Source: Gonocerus acuteangulatus (taxonomy: Eukaryota; Arthropoda; Insecta; Hemiptera; Coreidae). Taken from it: a stretch of 64,000 bases of DNA. The stretch covers positions 76,850,821-76,914,820 of the forward strand of contig OX328128.1 in the NCBI GenBank assembly GCA_946811695.1, read 5' to 3'. Below, piece after piece: positions 53,401-63,107 of the stretch (positions are counted from its first letter, which is position 1; each line of letters starts with the position of its first letter). Both the position numbers and the translations under genes were made by a program. The notes under the pieces are model-generated. The model had not been told where the DNA came from. It saw only the letters and a program-made list of their open reading frames with translations, and did no database searches.

Positions 53401-54633
53401 TTGTTTCAACTTGAAGATGCAAGTACAGAGATTAAGAGATTAAGAGTGATGATGGTGCAATAACAAGTTTAAACTCATACTCATTAGCTCACATTTATAT
53501 GTATGTAAACACAAAATCTAAATTATACGGAATTCATTAGTTGTTAATTCATCTCTTATAATTAAAATAAATTTTATAAACTGCATTAATTTATAATTTA
53601 AGAATGATTAGAATTTACAAAGAATAGGGTTTGAAGGTTCTCTTACTTAGTTAACAGGCATCTAAATAAGTGTTATAATATTTTACCTTAGATTGTATTC
53701 ATTCAGGGAATTTGTATTGCGTTTTATATTAAAACACTTTGATATTGTAAGAAACCGCCAATAATAAAAGATTTTTTTGACTATGAACCCATTCTCTCAT
53801 CCCATTATCAAACTTGGTATACTAAATACTGGTGATTCAACCTATTATATATAAATTTTTGAAAATTTTTAAAAATGCGTTTTTAAAAATATTTAAAATA
53901 AAAATTTTATTTCTGATTTAAAAAAAAAATTTGTTCCCATAATCTATCATGTGTTACACATCATTCGAAAGGGCATATAAAGAGCTAAAACATGACACCC
54001 TTCCCATGTTTTTAACATAAATAGGAGAGGAGTTCTGATCTTTTAAATTATATACTGCAGAGCGATTTTGACAAACTTTACAAGGCCATATTTTGGAAAC
54101 CGTTTGAGATATTAAGCTGAAATTTGGTGGTTTTCTTATTCTCTATGAATGTAACCGATGTATCAAAGCTCATCACAATCCGAGATGGTGAGGGAAAAAA
54201 GTGTGTTGATTTGATATGGAATGACCCCTACGTAATATCAGTCTGAAGGGCAGACTTTAGCGTTTTCTGAAAGACTTAAGGTTTTATTTAGATTCTTTAT
54301 CACATATATCAGCTGATTTAACACAGTTTGATATGTTGCTTGTAGTTGAGGAAATACATGGAGACCATGCATCGAACTGTGAAATCGCTTTTGCAAGAAG
54401 TGGATTTAGAACAAGACCTGAAGAACATTCTTCTAGAGATAGGCAAAGAGATAGAAGCCGATTACAACGCGATAGAAAGCAACGGCTTGGAGAATACTGC
54501 AACGAGACTCCGGCCGAACGTCGAGAAGCTGAAGGCTATGACGTCAAAGGTTACTTGGTCAGCATCGGGGGAAGTCGCAGCTAAAATACGTGAGTTCGAA
54601 GAGGCTTCAAATTCCCTTTTGGGAACATTTTGA
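43692..54633 (+). CDS. Host gene of unknown function, 3' part, three exons
   Basis: Split plus-strand gene. Exons 43692-44034 (the first may begin upstream at 43662), 44789-45082 and 54346-54633 all join in phase 0 with AG and GT borders, and a stop (54631-54633) is followed by AATAAA at 54646. They encode at least 308 residues: a hydrophilic start (YDRRNSLFGAVRPS), then helices rich in Leu, Glu and Lys (DKLMFSLHKYFSASELPS; SRKIAQSVVYRADNIGS; KNILLEIGKEIEADYNAIES). No transmembrane segment, signal peptide or catalytic motif is seen. The last intron, 9.3 kb, holds cassette-exon copies, two Helentron-like elements and a 6-kb DNA transposon. Upstream exons were not found. The 3802-bp duplication and minisatellite lie just upstream. 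I do not recognise the product. A coiled-coil or structural role is only a guess. Confidence 0.7.
44165..44698 (-). mobile_element. Helentron-like family A relic in an intron
   Basis: Near its right end GTGCTTAGTTATGTTGCTC...GGGACTTTTGG is the reversed family A 5' end. The left part shares words with family bodies ('cgaatacttaaagaaattcatgg'). Diverged, and the 3' end is missing. Confidence 0.5.
44789..45082 (+). CDS. Exon B of the plus-strand host gene
   Basis: Acceptor TTGTCTATAG (ends 44788), donor GTAATG (45083). Exactly 98 codons, GSVLKSCLRQRGE to VFKERQMKE, phase 0 at both ends. Its last 23 codons are the source or sister of the cassette copies at 45164, 45314 and 45464. Confidence 0.75.
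45164..45232 (+). CDS. Cassette exon copy 1 (23 codons)
   Basis: AG at 45162-45163, donor GTAATG after 45232, and an open phase-0 frame (GVFAGGLRVFSNELV...RQMKE). It copies the end of exon B with changes that keep the frame and splice sites. Whether it is used is unknown. Confidence 0.5.
45314..45382 (+). CDS. Cassette exon copy 2 (23 codons)
   Basis: Lies 150 bp after copy 1, with AG at 45312-45313 and donor GTAATG. Same predicted peptide as copy 1. The introns between copies are 81 bases. Confidence 0.5.
45464..45512 (+). pseudogene. Cassette exon copy 3, cut by a Helentron-like element
   Basis: Starts after TGCGTAG and reads GIFAGGLSVFRNEI before the family A element replaces its end and donor at about 45513. 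Further worn pieces lie after the element at 46715-46800 and 47310-47362. Confidence 0.6.
45513..46633 (+). mobile_element. Helentron-like family A, complete copy in an intron
   Basis: 5' end AAAAAGTCCGTCACGCAGGAG, then AACTAAGCACTTTCCTC; three or so 145-bp GGGTCCGGAGTAAACC units; (TA)n at 46441-46507; and the stem-loop CTTTCCTTCGGAGGAAAG followed by TGCTAAAA. The insertion destroyed the third cassette exon. Confidence 0.85.
46634..47540. other. Intron sequence with worn cassette-repeat pieces
   Basis: 46715-46830 ('attgctggagtgccttcagcaatcag...tctt...acagatgaag...ttcttatcttatc') and 47310-47362 are degraded copies of the 150-bp exon/intron unit. An A run of about 30 lies at 47417-47446. Nothing else is recognised. 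Confidence 0.55.
47541..48118 (-). mobile_element. Helentron-like family B, old truncated copy
   Basis: 'aatttgaaaggtcaagtttgataacc', 'gcgcttacg' and the reversed 5' end GAAACGCGCTTAGATGACGCGG-TCAGACTT appear in family B order. The 3' terminus is absent. Confidence 0.6.
49925..50745. other. AT-rich intron of the transposase-like gene
   Basis: AATAAT- and TATATG-rich low-complexity DNA with repeated CATCATTTATTG words near 50540-50660. No coding. Confidence 0.5.
51891..52864 (-). mobile_element. Merlin MITE, 974 bp, with transposase remnant
   Basis: Inverted ends GGTAATACTGAAGGAGAGTG and its partner GGTAAAACTGAAGGAGAGTG, with 8-bp target duplication TTAATTTT (51883-51890 and 52865-52872). 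52265-52350 is the reversed C-terminal coding end of the Merlin transposase found at 60220-60300, so this is an internally deleted derivative. It carries TGCGCATGCGCG near 52669. A 20-bp unit (CATTTATGCGCATTATCACT) is repeated three times at 52354-52413. It lies inside the transposase-like gene of the long-TIR element. Confidence 0.85.
53200..53655. other. AT-rich DNA between transposase start and right TIR
   Basis: No coding signal. It presumably contains the promoter of the transposase-like gene; no motif is claimed. Confidence 0.35.
54346..54633 (+). CDS. Last coding exon of the plus-strand host gene
   Basis: Acceptor TTGCTTGTAG (ends 54345), 95 codons from LRKYMETMHRTVK to EEASNSLLGTF, stop TGA at 54631-54633. 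Strongly helical and charged. It continues the VFKERQMKE end of exon B in frame. Confidence 0.75.
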   Translation: MRKYMETMHRTVKSLLQEVDLEQDLKNILLEIGKEIEADYNAIESNGLENTATRLRPNVEKLKAMTSKVTWSASGEVAAKIREFEEASNSLLGTF

Positions 54634-54645
54634 AATTTCACCTGT

Positions 54646-54655
54646 AATAAATAAA
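54646..54655 (+). terminator. Polyadenylation signal AATAAATAAA
   Basis: Two overlapping AATAAA hexamers 12-16 bases after the stop codon of the host gene. That is a very short 3' UTR if both are used. Confidence 0.6.
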
Positions 54656-56395
54656 GGCCTTAAATATTTGGACTATTTAATTGTTTTTTTGTAGCGCGTT
54701 TCCGATCTCCCCATTCATGAATTTGGGCTGTCCGGATATTTCAATACGAGATTTCTAGACCTCATTGTGCAAATGTTGCAACAATTCTGGTTGTGAAATG
54801 TGTGTTCAATATATGTTGTATATAACCTTACCTGTTGACACATGAAAGAGTAGAAACAACTTGTTTCTATTATTTCAAAAACGTATACAACGTCTTGTTT
54901 CAAACAAGTATTTGTATACGTTTTTATATCAAACATTTGGTAAATCTGAAGGAGAGCGTCCTCAGCTACGATTTTCTTCAAACTTTGCACTATAACGTAT
55001 TTTGATGCACTAAACACGAATCCCTTGAAAAGAAATCCCGCTCTCAACTAGGAAAGAAGTTATTTAAAAAAAAAAGTTCACTGTTATGAAGGTTACAAAC
55101 GATCGCATAAACAACGTACTTGTAAACTCGCGCATGCGCAATAGTCCTTAATGAAGAAGTGTAATTGAAATTAACTATCAATTATTAAAATTTACCAACA
55201 CTTATTTATTCAGAAACATTTTTTTAAATAATGAAACATTCTTCAAATTTCTTGTTTCGCTCCTGAAAAGTATTATATAACAGAAATCCCTTAATAATTA
55301 GCTAATGCCTTTATGATTTGCTCCTTCTAAGCTTCTCTAATTCCCTCTAAGCTGTAATTAGCTTGTTATTGTTGTATAATTAGCAGTTTAATTAGGAAGT
55401 TTTTTTGTAGCAAGTTAAAAATGAAGTTACACGACTTCATAATTCTTATCCACAATCGAGAAGAATTACTCAAATTTTTAATACAAAACAAAGTTTTGAG
55501 TAATTCTCTCGATTGCGGAAAATGTGGGGCACAGTTGAATCTAAATGAAAGCACTTTAGAATTTAGGTGCCGAAAGCGTTACTACGAAAAGAACACAAGC
55601 AAAATATTAGTCCCAAAACAATGCGATTTTCGTGCTAGCGCTAAGAAGAATACTTGGTTCCACAACTCCAAGCTGACACTAGAACAACTGTGCTTAATAA
55701 CAGGATATTTTATTATGATGAATCCTCCTAGACATCTATTTTTATGTCAAGAGTTAGGAATTTCCGAACATTCGATTACTGATTGGATGCCCTTTTGCCG
55801 AGAAGTATATAATATAGTATTAATATAATAATATTTTACGTATATCACAACAATTTGTAATAATTTAAATTATTTTTGGTCTAGGTATGCATACATTGGG
55901 CCGAGAAGAACACAGTTAAACTTGGTGGGCCCAATGCTATTGTCGAAATTGACGAAGCTAAAATCGGCAAAAGGAAATATAACCGTGGTCGAATAGTTCA
56001 TGGAAATTGGATATTCGGTGGATATGAACGTGAAACCCGCAAGGTTTTCCTTGTTCCAGTCCCCGATCGCACCGAAAAAAACGCTTTTAGCGTTAATAAA
56101 GGAGTGGATACTGCCTGGGACGACGATAATGTCGGATTGTTGGAAATCTTATGACTGTTTGAACAGCGAAGGTTTTCAACATCTCAAAGTCAATCATTCA
56201 TTAAACTTTGTCGACCCAGACACCGGTAGGTAAAGAAGCAAACATCTAGTTTTATGAATTAATAATATTAACATTATATATACAATTAATATTGTCTATT
56301 GCAGGAGCCCATACACAACATATAGAGCGCGTTTGGAGAGAGGTTCGAGATAATATACCACGATATGGGAGACGAGGCGACCATTTAGATGGGTA

Positions 56396-56576
56396 TGTTG
56401 TATAGTAGTACGTTGTATAAGCTCATACCTCGTTGTAACGATCTCTCCCGCCAAGGGAGCAGGATATGTTCAGTCAGTGTTTGTTTACTGGTCTTTGCAT
56501 AACCTCATATTTATTGTGATTGATCCAATAAATATGTATTTATGATACAGTGTTCTATTTCTATGAACTTATAACA
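56396..56576 (+). repeat. 5' LTR of the second Gypsy-like element
   Basis: 181 bases, TGTTGTATAG...TTATAACA, preceded by the target duplication GGGTA (56391-56395). It differs from the 3' LTR at six positions. AATAAA at 56528 may serve as polyadenylation signal. A primer site beginning TGGTGGCAGCGG follows directly at 56577; the tRNA is not identified. Confidence 0.95.
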
Positions 56577-56661
56577 TGGTGGCAGCGGTATCGTACCTAT
56601 TAGGTAAATAGATTCTTTCGGAAATTTGGAGTTTTTTTGGAAATTTGTAATCTTTGGAAAC

Positions 56662-59600
56662 ATGGCTTCTTCATTGCTGAAGTTTGATGGATTTCTTAGT
56701 TATGAGGGCGAAGTCGCAAGGAATTGGAAGTCGTTTCGAAATGCATTTAGTCATTATATTGATGGATATTTTTCCAGTGCCACAGGTAAGCAAAAAGTTG
56801 CTATGTTGTTATACCACATGAGGACAGAAGCGAACGATATTTTTGATACTCTAAAAGTGACAAATAAGGAGAAGTTAGAAGACGTTATTAAGGCTTTTGA
56901 TGACCATTTTCTACCTAGAATTAATGTGACGTATGAAAGAATAATGTTTTTTACTAGACGTCAGGCAGATGGTGAATCTTATGGGGCATATTCAGCATCT
57001 TTAAAGGTCTTGAGAAAAAAATTGTCAATTCGGTGAATTAAGTGACAGCCTGATTAAGGATATTTTCATATGTGGAGTGCGAGACAAGGCTGTTCAAGAG
57101 GCTTTATTGATGTTAGGAGATTTGGATATTGAGAAAGCCTTAATTTTTTGTAAAACTAAGGCAACAGTCGCAGCTCAAGTGGACAAAATGATGGCAGAAT
57201 CAGTGGATAGGACTATCAAGGAGGAGCCTCTTGATTTTATACGGAGGACTGGACAAAGCAGAGACATAGGGAGTCGGAGAACTCGTGACGCTAAACCCAT
57301 AGTTCGTGAGGTAGAGGATTGTGCTTTTTGTGGTTACAATCACTTGTATGGAAAATGCCCTGCTTACGGAAAACAATGTACAAAATGCAATCGAAAGAAT
57401 CATTTTAAAATAAAATGTAAGGCTAATCAGAAACCCGCTGAGAAAGTGGATAACTTAGACTTTGACATTTTGGACTCTGGCGTGGAGTATTTTGTCGATG
57501 CTCTGGAGACACCTAGAACTGGACCTGCAACGCAGACTGCTGGAAACTGGTATACAGCTACTCTACAGGTTGGTGGATTGCCTATCACCATGAAGGTCGA
57601 CAGTGGGGCTCAGTGCAACGTCATTGGCCTTCAACAGTATCTTGATTTAGGTTTGGACCCTAATGAGGTAAAACAAACTCATGTATCAATTAAATCTTTT
57701 ACAGATAATAAGTTAAATGTTTTTGGAAAATGTCAGTTAACTTGTATGTTTAAGTCAAAAACTTACCGAATTGATTTCTTTGTTGTTGACATGGATTGTG
57801 TTAATATATTAGGCGTACAGACTTCTGAACTGTTAGGGCTCATTAATAGAGTAGATTATATTTATAATGATGTTGAAAGTATTGTACCGCTGGAATTTGT
57901 TGATCTTTTTAATGGTGAGGTAGGTTTGATGTCGGGCCCTTTGGAAATTGATGTGGATGAAAATATTAGGCCGGTTATTCATCCACCTCGTAAGATTCCT
58001 TATTCGCTAATGCACAAGGTAAAGGGTGAGTTAGATAGTATGGTTCGAAAAGGTATCATTAGGCCAGTTGAGGAACCGACAGATTGGGTCAGTCAATTAG
58101 TGGTGGTTCAGAAAAAAGACGGTTCGTTGAGGTTGTGCTTAGACCCCCGCCCATTAAATAAGGCCATTAAAAGAGCTCATTATCCCATGTTGTCTGTTGA
58201 AAACATTACGGACACCCAAAAAAGATATTCACAGATAGAAAGGGAACTTTTGGCGTTGGTTTTCGGGGCAGATAAGTTTCGTCAATTAATTATTGGAAGG
58301 CCCAGAGTCAAGGTTCAAACGGATCACAAGCCCATATTAGGACTGTTCAACAAGCCGCTATCTAAGATAACCACAAGGCTTCAGAGAATGATGTTACGGT
58401 TACAGCCCTTTCGAATTGAGATCACTTATGCCCCGGGAAAGTATTTATATTTGGCCGATGCTTTGAGTAGGGATTTTATGCCTTCTGGTTGTGATATTAC
58501 AACTAACTTAGGTGATGTGGACCAACAGGTGTCTCTCCTGATAAAACATTTACCGGTGACCTTGGAAAATTGGAAACTCATTGCTTCTCACTCTACTAAT
58601 GATGCTGTGTTCTCCCAGTTAAAGAAATATATTATAGGAGGTTGGCCCAGGTACTATAAAGATATTGTAGATGTAGTGAGGCCGTATTTTGAGTTTCGGG
58701 ATGAGCTTACAGTTGTTAAGGGTTTGATTTTTAGGGGAGACAGAATTCTTGTTCCTCAATCTTTGAAAAAAGAGATGTTACATAAATTGCATACTGGGCA
58801 TCCGGGTATTTCCAGAATGACTAACAGGGCTGAAATGACTCTTTTTTGGATTGGAATTAATAGGGACATAAAATTGTATGTGACGTCATGTAATAGTTGT
58901 CAGAAATACCAAGACAGAAATGTTAAACAAGCCTTGAAGCAGAAAGAAACTCCACTGCTTCCGTGGTCGGAGTTAGGTTGCGATGTATTTGAATTAAATC
59001 AAAAATATTATTTGGTAGTAGTGGACGCTCTGTCAAATTATATTGAAGTGGCGGACCTACCAAATCTACGTTCCAGTACTGTAGTATTACAGTTGAAAAA
59101 TATTTTCTCTCGGCATTGTATACCACTGATTTTGTATTCTGATGGTGCTCTTTATTTTGACTGTGACTATTTTCGGAAATTTGCTAAGGAATGGGGATTT
59201 ACCCATGTCTTGTCTACTCCGCATTATCCTCAATCCAATGGACTGGCCGAGGCTGCTGTAAAGTCGGTTAAGAAAATATTGAAAAAATGTTTAGACTCTG
59301 GTGAGGATCCATACCTAGCTTTGCTTAATTTTAGAGCTACACCCAGGGGTGATATCAGTTCGCCGGCTGCTTGCCTCATGAGTAGGAATTTGAGGACGAA
59401 TGTTCCATGTTCATTTAAATCGCTGGTCCCTAAAGTTACTGTATGGATGGATCGGAAAAAGATTTTGCGTCAGAAAGAGATAACTAAAGGATATTATGAT
59501 AGGTCTATCCGTTCTCGTGAACCCTTTCGTAAAGACCAACAAATTCTTTTTAAAAAACTGCCTAATTCTGCCTGGATACCCGGTACAATTTTATGCAAGA

Positions 59601-59722
59601 ACAGCGAACCAAGGTCATATACTGTAGTCAGTGATGCTGGTCATAAATATATTAGGAATGAAATTTATATTAAGAAAAGGGAGGGGCGTCGCTTGTTTCC
59701 CCGGGTTCCGCGGCTCCACTGA
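56662..59722 (+). pseudogene. gag-pol of the second Gypsy-like element, RT core deleted
   Basis: Gag starts at 56662 (MASSLLKFDGF; RNWKSFRNAF). At seven A's, 57015-57021, the frame slips by one and continues as GELSDSLIKD..., then the 881-codon frame from 57077. That frame has a zinc knuckle (CAFCGYNHLYGKCP and CTKCNRKNHFKIKC, residues 82-114), protease VDSGAQCN (175), and RT fingers (KKDGSLRLCLDPRPLN). At about 58205 it passes directly into the late RNase H (TDTQKRYSQIERELLALV; QTDHKP). The whole RT palm with Y-x-DD is missing although the frame stays open. The integrase is complete: H..H and CNSCQK, D in GCDVFEL, D in YSDGALYF, E in GLAEAAVK. The C-terminal tail (GRVINRPIRYKDYIT) is out of frame downstream. 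It cannot reverse-transcribe itself. Confidence 0.85.
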
Positions 59723-59989
59723 CTTTTCCGGAGGAGTGGGGTGGTTTGGTTAAAGTGAAGACGGTACCACCGGTGAAATCTGTTCCTACTTCTCAAGATG
59801 CGCCTGACTCGAATATGTATAGTACTACTAAGGCAGGGCGCGTGATTAATCGACCCATTCGCTACAAAGATTATATAACCTGACCTATAAACGTGTATAT
59901 ATGAATGTACCTAATCTTATGTATTATGTTCTACCTAATCTTATGTATTATGTTGTATCTAATCTTAAGTAGTTAATTAATTAGTTTTT

Positions 59990-59999
59990 AAGGGGAAGA
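59990..59999 (+). other. Polypurine tract AAGGGGAAGA
   Basis: Purine run directly before the 3' LTR, the usual plus-strand primer of LTR elements. Confidence 0.85.
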
Positions 60000-60180
60000 T
60001 GTTGTATAGTAGTACGTTGTATAAGCTCATACCTCTTTGTAACGAGCTCTCCCGCCAAGGGAGCAGGATATGTTGAGTCAGTGTTTGTTTACTGGTCTTT
60101 GCATAACCTCATGTGTATTGTGATTGATCCAATAAATATGTATTTATGATACAGTGTTCTATTTCTATGAAGTTATAACA
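60000..60180 (+). repeat. 3' LTR of the second Gypsy-like element
   Basis: 181 bases, TGTTGTATAG...TTATAACA, followed by the target duplication GGGTA (60181-60185). About 97% identical to the 5' LTR. Confidence 0.95.
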
Positions 60181-60717
60181 GGGTATTTATCCGAATTTCT
60201 CTTCAAACGTGCCTATAAATATGAAGAGCGCATAAATGCTTTTTTCGGTGCGATTGCGGACTTATATCCACCGAACATCGCGTCTGAAGATGTCTAGGAG
60301 GATTAGAAGAATGCCTTAGACGAGTTTTGGGCATAGAATTCTTTTCATTTCTGCGAGTTGGATTGACTAGGGGTTTTGATATCTTCTTGAGCGAGCGGAA
60401 ACGCATAGCATGTATACCCAAAAGCGACAGTTTACGACCAAGTCAGCTACCACAGGTGAGTCTAAATTTCAATTACACTTCGTCATTAAGGACTATTGCG
60501 CATGCCCGTGTTTACATATAAGCTGTTTACCCCGTCTTTTATAACCTCCATAACAGTGAACTTTAGTGCTTAGTAACTTCTTTCCTAGTTGAGAGCGGGA
60601 TTTCTTTTCAACGGATTCGTGTTTAGTGCATCAAAATACGTTATAGTGCAAAGTTTGAAGAAAATCGTAGCTGAGGACGCTCTCCTTCAGTCTTACCAAA
60701 CATTTTTAACAGCATTA

Positions 60718-61305
60718 GGTAAAACTGAAGGAGAGTGTCCTCAGCACCGATTTTCTTCAAAGTTTGCACTATAACGTATTTTGATGCACTAAACACGAAT
60801 CGGTTGAAAAAAAAAGTTGCTCGCAACTAGGAAAGAAGTTATTTAAAAAAAAAGTTCACTGTTATGAAGGTTAGGGAAGACTGCCTTGGACGACTATTGG
60901 GCATAGAATTCTTTTCATTTCTGCGAGTTGGATTGACTAGGAGTTTTGATGTTTTCTTGAGCGAGCGGGGCGTAGCGGAGCGAGCGGGGCGTAGCGGAGC
61001 GAGCGGAAACGCATAGCACGTATGCCCAAAAGCGACAGTTTACGACCAAGTCAGCTACCACAGGTGAGTCTAAATTTCAATTACACTTCGTCATTAAGGA
61101 CTATTGCGCAGGCGCGTGTTTACATATAAGCTGTTTACCCCGTCTTTTATAACCTCCATAACAGTGAACTTTAGTGCTTAATAACTTCTTTCCTAGTTGC
61201 GAGCAACTTTTTTTTTCAACGGATTCGTGTTTAGTGCATCAAAATACGTTATAGTGCAAATTTTGAAGAAAATCGGTGCTGAGGACACTCTCCTTCAGTA
61301 TTACC
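60718..61305. mobile_element. Merlin MITE, 588 bp
   Basis: Inverted ends GGTAAAACTGAAGGAGAGTG and (complement) GGTAATACTGAAGGAGAGTG with 8-bp target duplication CAGCATTA (60710-60717, 61306-61313). It lies 20 bases from the end of the larger Merlin. Inside, GGGGCGTAGCGGAGCGAGC is repeated (60960-61010), an expansion of the motif seen elsewhere. The NRF-1-like palindrome is mutated (GCGCAGGCGCG near 61107). Confidence 0.9.
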
Positions 61306-61313
61306 CAGCATTA

Positions 61314-62094
61314 ACTAGTATTTATTTATTAATTGTGGATTTCGATCCTGGATTATAACATTTGAAAATATGCAGTCGGTAATTGATTGCGATGTATGAC
61401 AAAATTCGACTTGGTTACTTATACTCATTAATTTTACCTCTTTGTAAAATCACACGCATTTACTGGACTCAACTTCGGCAAAACTCGGCAATCTTCGTAC
61501 TCGGGAACGATGGTCTCTTTACACCGAACAAAATGGAAGGTTACTGGAATTTAAATACTAACCGTTGAGCACATTGTTCAAAGTTTCGTATCTTTAAATT
61601 CGTTCTATCGTTTAATTTGTGTATATTACGACAAATTAGTGTTCAAGACCAATATTAGTAAGTATTATTGTTATTATATGACTATTTGTTCACTCCGTGT
61701 TGTGTTATTTCGAAATAATGGCTTTGTTCTAGTTATATTTTTTTTAAATTTAATTTTTATTTTCAACCTATTGCTTATTGAATTTTTATCTCTGCAATTC
61801 TTATTTTAAACAATTTATTTAAACTGTTTTGTTCTGTGGCACTTTTAAAATAGGCAATTGATTATGTGCAGATAGTCATATTAAAAAATGATATTAATTT
61901 TCTTTGATTTGGGAAGGTTATTGCGGTTGTTAGTTATCATTTGTATTTACCTTTTGCAGCCCTGTTGCTATTAAATTGTCTACTATTAAATCTTGTATTA
62001 TTTAAGAAATAAAATGTTTCTCCTACATGTTAGTTTTATTTTATTTAAATTTTCACGTCCATTTATTTTTGTCACAGAATTTAAGGACAGGTTA
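61314..62094. other. AT-rich intergenic DNA
   Basis: No gene or element recognised. Confidence 0.45.
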
Positions 62095-62235
62095 TCTATA
62101 GACTACCACCCTCTTCTAACCAGGATAGGGCTGATGCCTTACCTTTTTTTGAAAGAAAATCCATCACCCCTAGTGGGAATTGAACCCAGTACCCTTGGCA
62201 CGGAGTGTTAAGTGCTCATGGCCAGCGGGCCTCCA
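62095..62235 (-). repeat. SINE family B, reversed
   Basis: 'accaccctcttctaaccaggatagggctgatgcc', CACCCCTAGTGGGAATTGAACC (B-box complement) and 'ggcacggagtgttaag' are the reverse of the copy at 38503. Confidence 0.75.
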
Positions 62236-62904
62236 ACATGTTAGTTAAAACTGTATCTTGAGTGTTTCAGTAAAATTTTCTGTCTTATCTAGTGTTAAAC
62301 TTCAAAAACTGTTTCATTTTATTGAAAATGATTCCCATTATTAATTTTTATATTTATTAACAATTTTTGTCCTTTTTCCAAAAAAACTCAATATGAAACG
62401 ATTGGCCGAGTTTGTCAACAAGCTATATCAGTCCATTAGGATTTGGTGTTTACTTAGAAACAAAATTATTAATTTGCCTCTACAGGCTGTAATTTTTATT
62501 TTCTTGCAATGGAAGTTGGTGTATATTGTGCCCAATTAACGAGAAAGACTTCTGGAGCCCCAACAGCCGTGATTGTTCAAGCATGAGCACTTCATGCCTA
62601 ATGCATAATTTATGCGATGTTCGTGATTAGTCAGTTAAGTAATTGTACCTACGTGGTGCAAACAGTATCTTCTTTAGTGACTAGTATTAATATGCCATAA
62701 TTACAAGTTAATAGGAATGGATCCTATTTACTAAGCGACAAATAAGCCCCTCCGCCACCGTTCTCCTACGCAGTTGCCCCTTGTCACATCGTGTAAACAG
62801 CCAAATGAGTATTTAGTGTCAAGTTAGTTACTGGACGGACCGTACTGAAAGCCAGATTATTGAGGGAACTAATCACTGGTACTAAGCTAGTGTTAACTAG
62901 GTAT
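62236..62904. other. Intergenic DNA, no gene seen
   Basis: AT-rich, without a lasting frame or repeat partner in the window. Confidence 0.4.
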
Positions 62905-63055
62905 ATAGGTCACGGGTTCGATTCCCACTAAGGAAGTTAGCTTTTCTTTTGAAAAAAAAAAGAAAATCGTCAGCCCTATCCTGGCTGGAAGAGGGTGGTA
63001 ATCTGTAAATAACCTCTCCCATAAACCTATGTTAGGTATATGTATAAATTCAAAT
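62905..63055 (+). repeat. SINE family B, 5'-truncated
   Basis: Starts at the B box (GGTCACGGGTTCGATTCCCAC), then the A-rich step, CAGCCCTATCCTGGCTGG and 'agagggtggtaatctgtaaat'. The tRNA head's 5' half is missing. Confidence 0.7.
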
Positions 63056-63107
63056 CTAAATAATAATAATATTTGTAAGGAACCACTGACTCAATAATTG
63101 AATTGCA

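Larger units (their letters stand above)
48188..54228 (-). mobile_element. 6-kb DNA transposon with 0.6-kb inverted ends, unclassified
   Basis: The left end GGGTCATTCCATGGCAAATC and right end (complement GGGTCATTCCATATCAAATC) are inverted repeats of about 580 bases, 48188-48772 against 53656-54228. They enclose a minus-strand transposase-like gene (49056-53199). The flanking triplet TAC at 48185-48187 and 54229-54231 could be a 3-bp target duplication if one end has gained or lost one G. A Merlin MITE (51891-52864) is nested inside. Part of the arm is repeated at about 48773-48930. The superfamily is not assigned: GGG ends with a 3-bp duplication recall Zator, but the protein is not recognised as such. 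It lies in the last intron of the host gene. Confidence 0.75.
55421..60297 (+). pseudogene. Merlin transposase (ISXO2-like), three exons, broken
   Basis: The cut-and-paste transposase that would bind the inverted ends. Exon 1 55421-55804 (MKLHDFIILI...) includes a CGKC zinc-ribbon pair and FRCRKR; an 80-base intron follows. Exon 2 55885-56225 has IVEIDEAKIGKRKYN (first Asp) and TIMSDCWKSYD (second Asp). Exon 3 starts at 56305 (AHTQHIERVWREVR, third acidic residue), is interrupted at 56396 by an LTR element and resumes at 60186 to end in DLYPPNIASEDV-stop at 60295-60297. All junctions agree in phase. A run of seven A at 56075-56081 puts the rest of exon 2 one base out of frame. That is a real frameshift or a homopolymer error. 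Between frameshift and insertion this copy is inactive. Confidence 0.85.
54939..60697 (+). mobile_element. Merlin transposon, interrupted by an LTR element
   Basis: Inverted ends GGTAAATCTGAAGGAGAGCG and (complement) GGTAAGACTGAAGGAGAGCG extend over 130 bases or more. The exact 8-bp target duplication is AAACATTT (54931-54938, 60698-60705). It encodes an ISXO2/IS1595-type transposase, the hallmark of Merlin. Without the Gypsy-like insertion (56396-60180 plus its 5-bp duplication) it would be about 1.97 kb. Its left subterminal part has CGCGCATGCGCA near 55131. It lies about 0.3 kb downstream of the host gene's stop codon. Confidence 0.9.
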
